A DNA stretch of 64,000 nucleotides from Paucibacter_B soli (GTDB taxonomy: Bacteria; Pseudomonadota; Gammaproteobacteria; Burkholderiales; Burkholderiaceae_C): the NCBI RefSeq assembly GCF_037482845.1, contig NZ_JBBHJW010000006.1, positions 1-64,000 of the forward strand. The letters are read 5' to 3'. Shown here piece after piece: positions 32,018 through 39,479 of this stretch. Made by a program: the position numbers and the translations under genes. A model generated the notes under the pieces. That model was not told the origin of the DNA and made no database searches. It saw only the letters and a list, made by a program, of their open reading frames with translations. Each line of letters starts with the position of its first letter. Positions within the stretch are counted from its first letter, which is position 1.

Positions 32018-35000
32018 ATGTGGCTGCGATGGTGTGTTGCCTACCTGATGCTGTGCCTGCTCGTGGCCGCGCCGACGGCGCGGGCGCAGAACGAGGAAGA
32101 GCCGCCCCCCGGCCTGGAGGAGCCCGAACTCGGTAGCGGCAAGCTCGGCCGCGAGGAGGCCTTGGCCCTGCTGGCCCAGCCCCTGCCCGATGCGGCCAGC
32201 GCGGCCGACGCGCGCTATGCCTTGCTGCAGCGCCAGGCGCGCGCGGCCCAGGCGCTCGACGAGCGGGCGCGCTACATCGAGCTGCTGGCGGCGCTGGCCC
32301 AGGCGGGCCGCGGGCGGCCGGGCGGCGAGGATTGGATACGCCACTACCTCAGCGCCGAGTTCATCTGGGGCAGTTCGGGCAAGGCGCTGGCGGCTTGCGA
32401 GACCTTCATCGCCGACGCCGGCCTGTCGCTGCCGACGCGCGCCGCGGTGGCACTGCGGCAAAGCTATTTCAGCGCCCAGGGCCATGACCGCCATGTGCTG
32501 GCCAGGCTGTGGTCGCGCGCCGCGACGCTCAGCAGCGCGGCCATCAAGGAGCTGGCGCTCGCCGACCCGCCCGCGGCACAGCGCATGCAGATCGAGCGCC
32601 TGCAGGTGCGCGCCGAGGTGGAACGCTGGGACGGCGATCTGGCCGGCGCGGTGGCAAGCCTGCGCGAGGCGGTACGTCTGGGGCAGCAGCTGGTGCAGCA
32701 ACTGCGCGCACTGCGCGGCGCGGCCCCCGGTTCGCGCGATCCCGCGGTGCTGGATGCCTATGGCTGGCTGGATGGTTCGATGGGCATGCTCTGCTATGCG
32801 CTGGTGCGCCAGGGGCGCGCGCCCGAGGCGGTGGCGGTGGCGCAGGACCAACTGGCGCTGTGGCGCGCCGGTCAATTGAGCGACTCGCTGGGAGCGCGCT
32901 GGAATTACCGCCTGGCCATGGGCCTGGTGGCCACGCAGCGCTACGAGCCGGGCCTGGCGGCGGCGCAGCTGGCCGAACAGATGCTGCAGCGCGCCGGCGC
33001 CAGCGCCGCCAGCCACACGCGCTGGATGGCGCGCCAGGAGCAGCTGCGCGCACTCATCGGGCTGCGCCGCTGGGCCGAGGCCGACGCCATCTACCGCGAC
33101 TTCCTTGCCAGCCTGCCGGACGACGGCCTGGCACGCCAGCGCGCCTCTGACTGGCGCTTGCGTGCCCTGCTGGCGGCCAAGAATGGCCGCCTTGAAGAGG
33201 CGCTCGAGACCGTCGAGCGCATGCTGGCCTTCCGGCTGCGCCTGTACGGCAGCGCCCATCCGCAGACCCAGGAGGCGGCTGGCGTGCGTGCGCTGGTGCG
33301 GCTGATGCGCGGTGAACTCGCCGGCGCTCTGAGCGATTACGAGGCCTTGTTCGCCGCCACCCTCGACAGCCCGGGCGGCTGGCTCGACCTGGACCTGCGC
33401 GGCGTGCGCGGCTATGTGCTGGGCCTGGCGCTCGAGGAGTTCATGCAGTTCGTGGCCGAGCGCGCACTCAAGGGTTTGCCGGTCGAGCCCGCCTGGAGCG
33501 AGCGCGCGCTGCAGATCGCCGATCGCACCCAGCTTGGCAGCACCCAGCGCGCGCTCAGCGACAGCACCGCGCGCGTATTGGCCGCCACGCCGGCGCTGCG
33601 CGCCATGCTCAACGAGGAGCAGGGCCTGCGCAGCGCCGCCGCCGCCCAGGCGAGCAGCATGGCCGCCAGCCTGACACAGGAAGACCGCATGCGCCGCAGC
33701 ATGAGCGGCGAGGCCTGGAAGGCGCTGCCGGATACCGAGCGCAAGGCCCAGCGCGAGGCCCTGGCCCAGCTGCGCGAGCAGATCAAGGCCCAGCAGGCCG
33801 TGGTGCTGGCCGCGCGTGCCGCCCTGCAGGCGCAGCGCGACAAGGTGGGCCAGGCCTTTCCGGCCTATGCAGATCTGGTCACGCCGGCCACGCCGCGGGC
33901 CGCGCAGCTGCTGTCCTTGCTGCGACCCGGCGAAGCCCTGCTGCTGGTGCAGCCGCTGGAGCGCGCCACCCTGGTGTGGCTGCTGGGACCGGGCACGCAG
34001 AGCCGCTTTCACGCCAGCGCGGTCACGGCGGCCGGCTGGGCCGAGCGCGTCGCGGCGCTGCGCCGCCAGCTTGACCTGGGCAGCGCGGGCAAGCTGCTGC
34101 CCCTGCCTGCCGCGGGTCTGCACGAGGTCTATCGCGAGCTGCTCGAGCCGCTGCGGCCCGATTGGCGCGAGCTACGCTCGCTGATGGTGGCCAGCGACGG
34201 CGCGCTTGCCGGCCTGCCCTTTGCCGCGCTGCTGAGCGCGCCCAGCGCGCCGGCGGCCGCGCAGCAACCCTGGCTGGTGCGCCGGGTCGCGCTGACGCAG
34301 CTGCCGGCCGCCTCGGCGCTGCACAGCCTGCGCCGCGCGGGCGCCAGGCCGCTGGCGGCCAAGGCCTTGATCGGCTTTGGCGATCCGGCCTTCCAGTTCG
34401 AAGGCCAGCCTGCGGCGGCCGGCCGTAGCCTGGACGCGCGCGCGGCGCGCTACGACGCCGAATGGGGCTTTCGCTATGGCGAGATCCCGGCCCTGCCGGA
34501 GACGCGCCAGGAACTGCTGGCGCTGGCCGCGGTGCTGGGCGCCGATGCCTCCGCCGACCTGCTGCTGGGCGCGCAAGCCACGCGCGAGGCGGTGCTGCAG
34601 GCGCCGCTGGCTGACCGCCGCGTGGTCGCCTTCGCCACCCATGGCCTGATGCCGGGCGAGTTGCCGGGCGTCTCCAAGCCGGCGCTGGCGATGGCCGCCA
34701 GCGCCGACCCGCATGCCTCGCCGCTGCTGGAGCTCGACGATGTGCTGAGCCTGCGCCTGAATGCCCAGACCGTGCTGCTCTCGGCCTGCAACACCGCCGC
34801 GGGCGAGCGCGGCAGGGCGGCCATGTCGGGTCTGGTGCGCGGCTTCTTCTTCGCCGGCACGCGCTCGGTGCTGGCCACGCATTGGGCGGTGGAGTCGGCC
34901 TCGGCGGCCGCGCTCAGCGCCGCCAGCTTCAAACACCAGGCCGCTGCCTCACGCGCCGAGGCGCTGCGTCTGGCGCAGCTTGCCCTTATCGAGGGTGAAC

Positions 35001-35071
35001 TCGGTGGCGGACGCTGGACGCATCCGTTCTACTGGGCGGGCTACGCCCTGTTTGGTGACCCGCAACAGTAG
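32018..35071 (+). CDS. Exported TPR-CHAT caspase-like protease
   Basis: A 1017-residue protein with a Sec signal peptide (MWLRWCVAYLMLCLLV..., cleavage after TARAQ about residue 24), a long helical-repeat region (about 45-560, TPR-like), a connecting coiled coil (about 560-620) and a C-terminal CHAT domain (about 680-1015). The dyad is intact: H875 in FATHG and C924 in LSACNTA, with FGDPQQ at the very end. CHAT domains belong to peptidase clan CD with caspases and separase. The signal peptide places it in the periplasm, unlike the cytoplasmic TPR-CHAT of type III-E CRISPR. GGGAGGT is the ribosome site. It is eight bases from the CHASE2 gene, so the two are co-expressed. Confidence 0.88.
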   Translation: MWLRWCVAYLMLCLLVAAPTARAQNEEEPPPGLEEPELGSGKLGREEALALLAQPLPDAASAADARYALLQRQARAAQALDERARYIELLAALAQAGRGRPGGEDWIRHYLSAEFIWGSSGKALAACETFIADAGLSLPTRAAVALRQSYFSAQGHDRHVLARLWSRAATLSSAAIKELALADPPAAQRMQIERLQVRAEVERWDGDLAGAVASLREAVRLGQQLVQQLRALRGAAPGSRDPAVLDAYGWLDGSMGMLCYALVRQGRAPEAVAVAQDQLALWRAGQLSDSLGARWNYRLAMGLVATQRYEPGLAAAQLAEQMLQRAGASAASHTRWMARQEQLRALIGLRRWAEADAIYRDFLASLPDDGLARQRASDWRLRALLAAKNGRLEEALETVERMLAFRLRLYGSAHPQTQEAAGVRALVRLMRGELAGALSDYEALFAATLDSPGGWLDLDLRGVRGYVLGLALEEFMQFVAERALKGLPVEPAWSERALQIADRTQLGSTQRALSDSTARVLAATPALRAMLNEEQGLRSAAAAQASSMAASLTQEDRMRRSMSGEAWKALPDTERKAQREALAQLREQIKAQQAVVLAARAALQAQRDKVGQAFPAYADLVTPATPRAAQLLSLLRPGEALLLVQPLERATLVWLLGPGTQSRFHASAVTAAGWAERVAALRRQLDLGSAGKLLPLPAAGLHEVYRELLEPLRPDWRELRSLMVASDGALAGLPFAALLSAPSAPAAAQQPWLVRRVALTQLPAASALHSLRRAGARPLAAKALIGFGDPAFQFEGQPAAAGRSLDARAARYDAEWGFRYGEIPALPETRQELLALAAVLGADASADLLLGAQATREAVLQAPLADRRVVAFATHGLMPGELPGVSKPALAMAASADPHASPLLELDDVLSLRLNAQTVLLSACNTAAGERGRAAMSGLVRGFFFAGTRSVLATHWAVESASAAALSAASFKHQAAASRAEALRLAQLALIEGELGGGRWTHPFYWAGYALFGDPQQ

Positions 35072-35079
35072 GAGAGAGC

Positions 35080-38031
35080 ATGACGCCTCGCGCGCCCTGG
35101 TTCCTGGTCTGGCTGCTGGCCACGGTGTTCGCCATGCTGCTGTGGCAGCAGCGTGCCGCGGTCTCGATGCTGGAACGGCTGGACCAATGGACCCTGGACG
35201 CACAGACGCTCTGGCGCGGCCCGCTGCAGCCGGCCAGTGCCGAGCCCATCGTGCTGGTGACGGTGGACGATGCCAGCCTGCAGCGGCTCGGCGGGGTGGT
35301 CCCCGGGCGTGCCGAACTGGCACGCGCAGTGCGCCTGTTGCATGCCGGCGGCGCGCGCGCGATCGCGCTGGATATGTTGCTGCTGGAGCCTTCCAAGGGT
35401 GAGCGTGCGGCCGACGATGCCGCGCTGGCAGCGGCCCTGCGCGCGGCCGACCCGGTGCTGATCCCGTTTGCGCTGCCGGACCAGGGCCGCGCCGATCAGG
35501 CCCCCAGCGCGCGCCTGCTGGCCCAGACCTTTGCGCACACCAGCAACAGCGAGGCCGAGCAAAGGCTGGCGCGCTACGCCTACCAGCCGACACAACTGCT
35601 GGCACCGCTGCCGGCGTTGGCCGATGCGGCCGCGGCGCTGGGCCATGTGAGCGTGCCGCGCAGCAGCGACGGCAGCCTGCGCTGGGACTTCCCGGCGCTG
35701 GCCCTGGATGGCGAGGCCTACCCCTCGCTGGCGCTGCGCCTGGCGGTGCAGGCGCGCGGCCTGGACTGGCGCGAGGCCACGGTGCGCTACGGCGAGGCGG
35801 TCGACATCGGCCCTCTGCATGTGCCGCTGGACGAGCTCTCGCGCCTGTGGGTCAACTACTACGGCCCGGCGGGGCAGTTCGAGCGCCTCAGCCTGGTGGA
35901 GCTGCTGGATGGCAAGGTGGCCCCCGCGCGCCTGGCCGGCCGCATCGCCATCCTGGGCGTGTCGGCGCTCGGCGCGGGCGACCATTTCCCCAGCCCCTTC
36001 GACGCCGGCCTGCCTGGCGTGGAGCGCCTCGCCACCGTGGTGGACAACATCTTGAGTGGCCGCGCGCTGCAGCGCCCGCGCTGGGCCGGCGCCGCCGAGC
36101 TGGCCGCCATGCTGTGCCTGCCCGCGCTGGCGGTCGGTCTGCTGGCCTGGTGGCCGCCGCGGCGCGCGCTGCCCAGCCTGGCGCTGCTGGCGCTGGCCCT
36201 GCTGGCGCTGGCGCAGGCGCAGTTCGTGCAGCAGCAGCGCATCTTCTCGCTCGCCTTTCCGGCGCTCGCCCTGGGCGCGGCCTGCCTGGGCGCGATCAGC
36301 CTGCGCGCTGGCGTCGAGCTGGCGCGCAAGCGTGCGGCGCTGCAGGCCCTGCAGGCCAGCGAGCAGCGCTACGCGCTGGCGGCGCAGGGCGCCAACGATG
36401 GGCTGTGGGACTGGGATCTGCGCAGCCAGCAGGTCTATTACTCGGCGCGCTGGCTGGCGCTGATGGGCCTGGACGAGGCCCAGGCCGGCCAGGGCATGGC
36501 GGCCTGGACCCTGCCGCTGGACGAGGCCGAGCGGCGCGCCTTCGATGCCGAGTTGCAGGCGCATCTGCAGGGGCGCAGCCTGCAGTTCCACCATGTGCTG
36601 CATTTCCACCAGGGCGGGCAGGAGCGCTGGCTGCTGGCGCGCGGCCTGGCCACGCGTGCCGGGGGCCAGGTCTTGCGCATGGCGGGCTCGCTCACCGACA
36701 TCAGCGAGGCGCGCCGCCTGCAGCAGCAGATCAGCTTCGACGCCCTGCACGACCGCCTCACCGGCCTGGCCAACCGCGCGCTGTTTCGCGAGCAGCTGCA
36801 GCAGCTGCTGCAGCAGCAGCCCGGCGCTGGCCTGCTGATCCTGCTGGGCCTGGACGAGTTTCGCGCCCTCAACGAGGCGCATGGCACGCTGGCTGGCGAC
36901 GCGGTGCTGCGCGAGACGGCGGCGCGGCTGCGCGCGCTGGTGGGGGAGCGCGGCGGCCTGCTGGCGCGCCTGGGCGGCGACGAGTTCGGCATCGCCCTGG
37001 CCTGCGGCCCGGCCGAGCGCCTGCCGGCTCAGGTGCTGGCCGCCTTGGAGGCGCCGGTGCAGATCGGCGCGGGTCAGGTCTTGCGGGTGAGCGCCTGCCT
37101 GGGCTGGGTCCATGCCCAGCAGGGGCCGCAGGGGGCCGAGGAACTGCTGGCGGCGGCCGAAGGTGCGCTGGCGCGCGCCAAGGCCGACGGGGCTGGCCAC
37201 AGCCATGTGTTCGATCCGGCCGAGCAGCTGCTGGAGCAATCGCGCCGCTGGATGCGCGAGCAGATCGACCTGGCGCTGGCCGCGGGCGACCAGTTCCAGC
37301 TGCATTACCAGCCCTTTGTGCGTCTGGGCGATCGCAGCCTGCTGGGCTTCGAGGCCTTGATACGCTGGCGCCATCCCGTCAAGGGTCTGGTGATGCCGGG
37401 CGACTTCATCCCGGTGGCCGAGGAGAGCGGCCAGATCGCCGCGATCGGCCGCTGGACCCTGCTGGAGGCGGCCGCCCAGCTGCGCCGCTGGCATGGACTG
37501 GGCTTTCGCGGCGAGATCGCGGTGAACCTCTCGGGCGTGCAGCTGGCGCGCGACCTCGAGCTGATGGCGGACGCGCGCGCCACCCTGGCGGCGCTGGGCG
37601 AGGTGCCGGTGCACCAGCTCAAGCTGGAGGTCACCGAAAGCATGGCGATGGCCCATCCGCAGCGCAGCGCCGAGCTGCTGCAGGAGCTCGCCAGGCTGGG
37701 CTTCAAGCTCTCGATCGACGACTTCGGTACCGGCTATTCATCGCTGGCCTATCTGCACCGCTTTCCCTTCGACACCCTCAAGGTGGACCGCAGCTTCGTG
37801 ATACGGCTGGCGGCCGGGCGCGAGGCGCAGGAGATCGTGCGCACCATCGTCGGCCTGGCGCTGGCACTGGGCAAACAGACCCTGGCCGAGGGCGTGGAAG
37901 ACGAGGCCCAGGCGGCGCTGCTGCTGCAGCTGGGCGTGCAGGTGGGGCAGGGCTGGCTGTTCGCCAAGGCGCTGCCGGCGGCCGAGGCCGAGCGCTGGGT
38001 GCTGGGCGAGGGCCCGCGCCGCACTGTTTGA
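35080..38031 (+). CDS. CHASE2-PAS-GGDEF-EAL c-di-GMP signalling protein
   Basis: A 983-residue inner-membrane sensor enzyme. Order: one N-terminal helix (about 8-22), a periplasmic CHASE2 domain (about 30-325; PIVLVTVDDASLQRLGG, AIALDMLLLEP, AILGVSALGAGDHF), a cluster of two to three helices (about 340-405), a PAS domain (about 427-540; GANDGLWDWDLRSQQVYYS), GGDEF (intact GGDEF at 632-636) and EAL (E758-A759-L760, with NLSGVQL, VTESM and DDFGTGYSSL). Both catalytic motifs are intact, so it could make and break c-di-GMP. CHASE2 is typically encoded near FecR and CHAT genes; here it directly follows CHAT. Confidence 0.93.
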   Translation: MTPRAPWFLVWLLATVFAMLLWQQRAAVSMLERLDQWTLDAQTLWRGPLQPASAEPIVLVTVDDASLQRLGGVVPGRAELARAVRLLHAGGARAIALDMLLLEPSKGERAADDAALAAALRAADPVLIPFALPDQGRADQAPSARLLAQTFAHTSNSEAEQRLARYAYQPTQLLAPLPALADAAAALGHVSVPRSSDGSLRWDFPALALDGEAYPSLALRLAVQARGLDWREATVRYGEAVDIGPLHVPLDELSRLWVNYYGPAGQFERLSLVELLDGKVAPARLAGRIAILGVSALGAGDHFPSPFDAGLPGVERLATVVDNILSGRALQRPRWAGAAELAAMLCLPALAVGLLAWWPPRRALPSLALLALALLALAQAQFVQQQRIFSLAFPALALGAACLGAISLRAGVELARKRAALQALQASEQRYALAAQGANDGLWDWDLRSQQVYYSARWLALMGLDEAQAGQGMAAWTLPLDEAERRAFDAELQAHLQGRSLQFHHVLHFHQGGQERWLLARGLATRAGGQVLRMAGSLTDISEARRLQQQISFDALHDRLTGLANRALFREQLQQLLQQQPGAGLLILLGLDEFRALNEAHGTLAGDAVLRETAARLRALVGERGGLLARLGGDEFGIALACGPAERLPAQVLAALEAPVQIGAGQVLRVSACLGWVHAQQGPQGAEELLAAAEGALARAKADGAGHSHVFDPAEQLLEQSRRWMREQIDLALAAGDQFQLHYQPFVRLGDRSLLGFEALIRWRHPVKGLVMPGDFIPVAEESGQIAAIGRWTLLEAAAQLRRWHGLGFRGEIAVNLSGVQLARDLELMADARATLAALGEVPVHQLKLEVTESMAMAHPQRSAELLQELARLGFKLSIDDFGTGYSSLAYLHRFPFDTLKVDRSFVIRLAAGREAQEIVRTIVGLALALGKQTLAEGVEDEAQAALLLQLGVQVGQGWLFAKALPAAEAERWVLGEGPRRTV

Positions 38032-38042
38032 GCAGGGAGTGC

Positions 38043-38071
38043 TTGCCCTGGCAGGGCGGCGGGCCTATAAC
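38043..38071 (+). promoter_or_regulatory. Sigma-70-like promoter before the OmpA-like lipoprotein gene
   Basis: TTGCCC at 38043-38048, a 17-base spacer and TATAAC at 38066-38071 give a near-consensus promoter in the only sizeable gap (104 bases) of the plus-strand cluster. The -10 lies about 65 bases before the next ATG. Imperfect inverted repeats (GGGCCT at 38061-38066 and AGGCCC further down) overlap it. Confidence 0.5.
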
Positions 38072-38135
38072 AGCTGCTCGACAGGCCCGCAAAGCCCTGA
38101 CCACAGGCGGGACTGCCTGCCATTGGAGGCCAAGC

Positions 38136-39464
38136 ATGAAGCGCTCAGACTGCTCTCGGTTTGTCCTGGCTGGCGGGATGGCGCTGCTCTTGGCGGCCGG
38201 CCTGGCTGCCTGCGGCCACGGTCCCGCTGCCGCTCCGCCGCCTGACTCTGCCGCGCCCGCAACGCCCACCCCGCCCTTGCCGCCCTTGCCGCCCGCCGCG
38301 CCCGCCGCGCCCGCCGCGCCCGCCGCGCCCGCGGCGCCTGTGCCGCCACCGCCACCGACGCTGGAGCATGCCGAGGCCGTGCTGAGCGCTGCCCATGCGC
38401 TGTTCTCCAAGGCCAATCTGGCAGCGGTGCAGGCCTCGGCCGGTGGGCGCTACACGGTCCTGATAGACCCGCTGATCGACGGCGTCACGCGCATGCAGAC
38501 CAAGGCCACCCAGGCCATCGAGGCGCGCATCGTGCAACTGGCCAGAAGCAGCTATCCGCAGTTCGAACTCAAGCCCTTCAGCGCCGCGGCCCTGGCGCAG
38601 TCGCCGCTCTTGGTGGTGGGCACTTTCACGCCGATCAACCAGCAGGGCAAGACCGAGGGTGAACGCGCCATGTACCGTTTCTGCCTGGCCATGGTGGACC
38701 TCAAATCGGGGCGCCTGGTGAGCAAGACGGTGGCGCGTTCGCGCATGGAGACGGTGGATGCGACCCCCTTGGCCTTTTTTGCCGACGCGCCGGCCTGGTC
38801 CAAGGACGCGTACGTGGATGGCTATGTCAAGACCTGCCAGGCCTCCAAGGCGGGCGATGCCATACAGGCCAGCTATGTCGAGTCGCTGGTCACTGCCAGC
38901 CTGGTGGACGCGGCGGTGCGCGCCTACAACGCAGCGCAGTATCGCGAGGCCTTGCAGCTCTTCACCCAGGCCCAGGCCAGCAGTGCCGGCCAGCAGCTGC
39001 GCGTGCTCAACGGCCTTTATCTGGCGAACTGGAAGCTCGGTCGTCGCGAGGCTGCGCTGCAGAGCTTCGGTCAGATCGTCGACTATGGCCTGGCCCAGGG
39101 CCAGCTGGCGATGCTGCTGCTGTTCGGAACCGGCTCCACCTCGCTGGCGGCCGACAGCAAGCAGGCGCCCAACGAACTCTGGCTGAAGTCGATCGCGCAG
39201 CGGCTCGGCGGCCGCCAGGGCGCCTGCCTGGAGGTGGCCGGCCATGCCAGCCGCGGCGGATCCGAGGTGCTCAACGAGCGGCTCTCGGCGCTGCGCGCCG
39301 AGCATGTGAGAAGGCGCTTGCTGGCCGAGATGCCGGCCTTGGCGCGGCGCATCATCGCGGCCGGCTATGGCTCGCGTGAAACCTTGATCGGCACCGGCCG
39401 CGACGACGTTTCCGACATGCTGGACAGGCGCGTCGAATTCAGGCCGCTGGCCTGCCAGGCCTGA
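38136..39464 (+). CDS. OmpA-like lipoprotein with Pro/Ala stalk
   Basis: A 442-residue lipoprotein (LAAGLAACGHG, Cys26 lipidated) with a Pro/Ala stalk from about residue 31 to 75, a central domain of unknown type (about 80-250, containing GRYTVLIDPLIDGVTRMQTK), a TPR-like helical part (about 265-350) and a C-terminal OmpA-like peptidoglycan-binding domain (about 365-440; EVAGHASRGGSEVLNERLS, RRVEFRPL). It would link the outer membrane to the cell wall. GGAGG at 38125-38129 supports the start. It is 15 bases from the WD40-caspase gene, so the two form an operon, perhaps from the promoter at 38043. Confidence 0.82.
   Translation: MKRSDCSRFVLAGGMALLLAAGLAACGHGPAAAPPPDSAAPATPTPPLPPLPPAAPAAPAAPAAPAAPVPPPPPTLEHAEAVLSAAHALFSKANLAAVQASAGGRYTVLIDPLIDGVTRMQTKATQAIEARIVQLARSSYPQFELKPFSAAALAQSPLLVVGTFTPINQQGKTEGERAMYRFCLAMVDLKSGRLVSKTVARSRMETVDATPLAFFADAPAWSKDAYVDGYVKTCQASKAGDAIQASYVESLVTASLVDAAVRAYNAAQYREALQLFTQAQASSAGQQLRVLNGLYLANWKLGRREAALQSFGQIVDYGLAQGQLAMLLLFGTGSTSLAADSKQAPNELWLKSIAQRLGGRQGACLEVAGHASRGGSEVLNERLSALRAEHVRRRLLAEMPALARRIIAAGYGSRETLIGTGRDDVSDMLDRRVEFRPLACQA
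38292..38327 (+). repeat. Tandem 9-base repeat encoding Pro-Ala-Ala
   Basis: Four exact copies of CCCGCCGCG, followed by a degenerate fifth (CCCGCGGCG), encode the Pro-Ala-Ala run in the lipoprotein stalk. Exact in-frame repeats of this kind can change copy number by slippage and so alter stalk length. Confidence 0.9.
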
Positions 39465-39479
39465 GCGGCTGGAGGTTCG

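Noticed and set aside
31766..34123. Long minus-strand frames opposite the CHAT gene, and similar ones at 35041-37656, 39681-42983 and 45667-47586.
   Set aside because: All are shadows of recognised plus-strand proteins and show no domain, ribosome site or signal peptide.
32018..35071. Type III-E CRISPR-associated TPR-CHAT protease.
   Set aside because: No cas genes or repeat array are present and the protein has a signal peptide.
35847..38135. Plus-strand open frame running out of frame through the CHASE2-GGDEF-EAL gene into the lipoprotein.
   Set aside because: Its N-terminal 760 codons are low-complexity Ala/Arg/Gly sequence; only the part from 38136 is a real gene.
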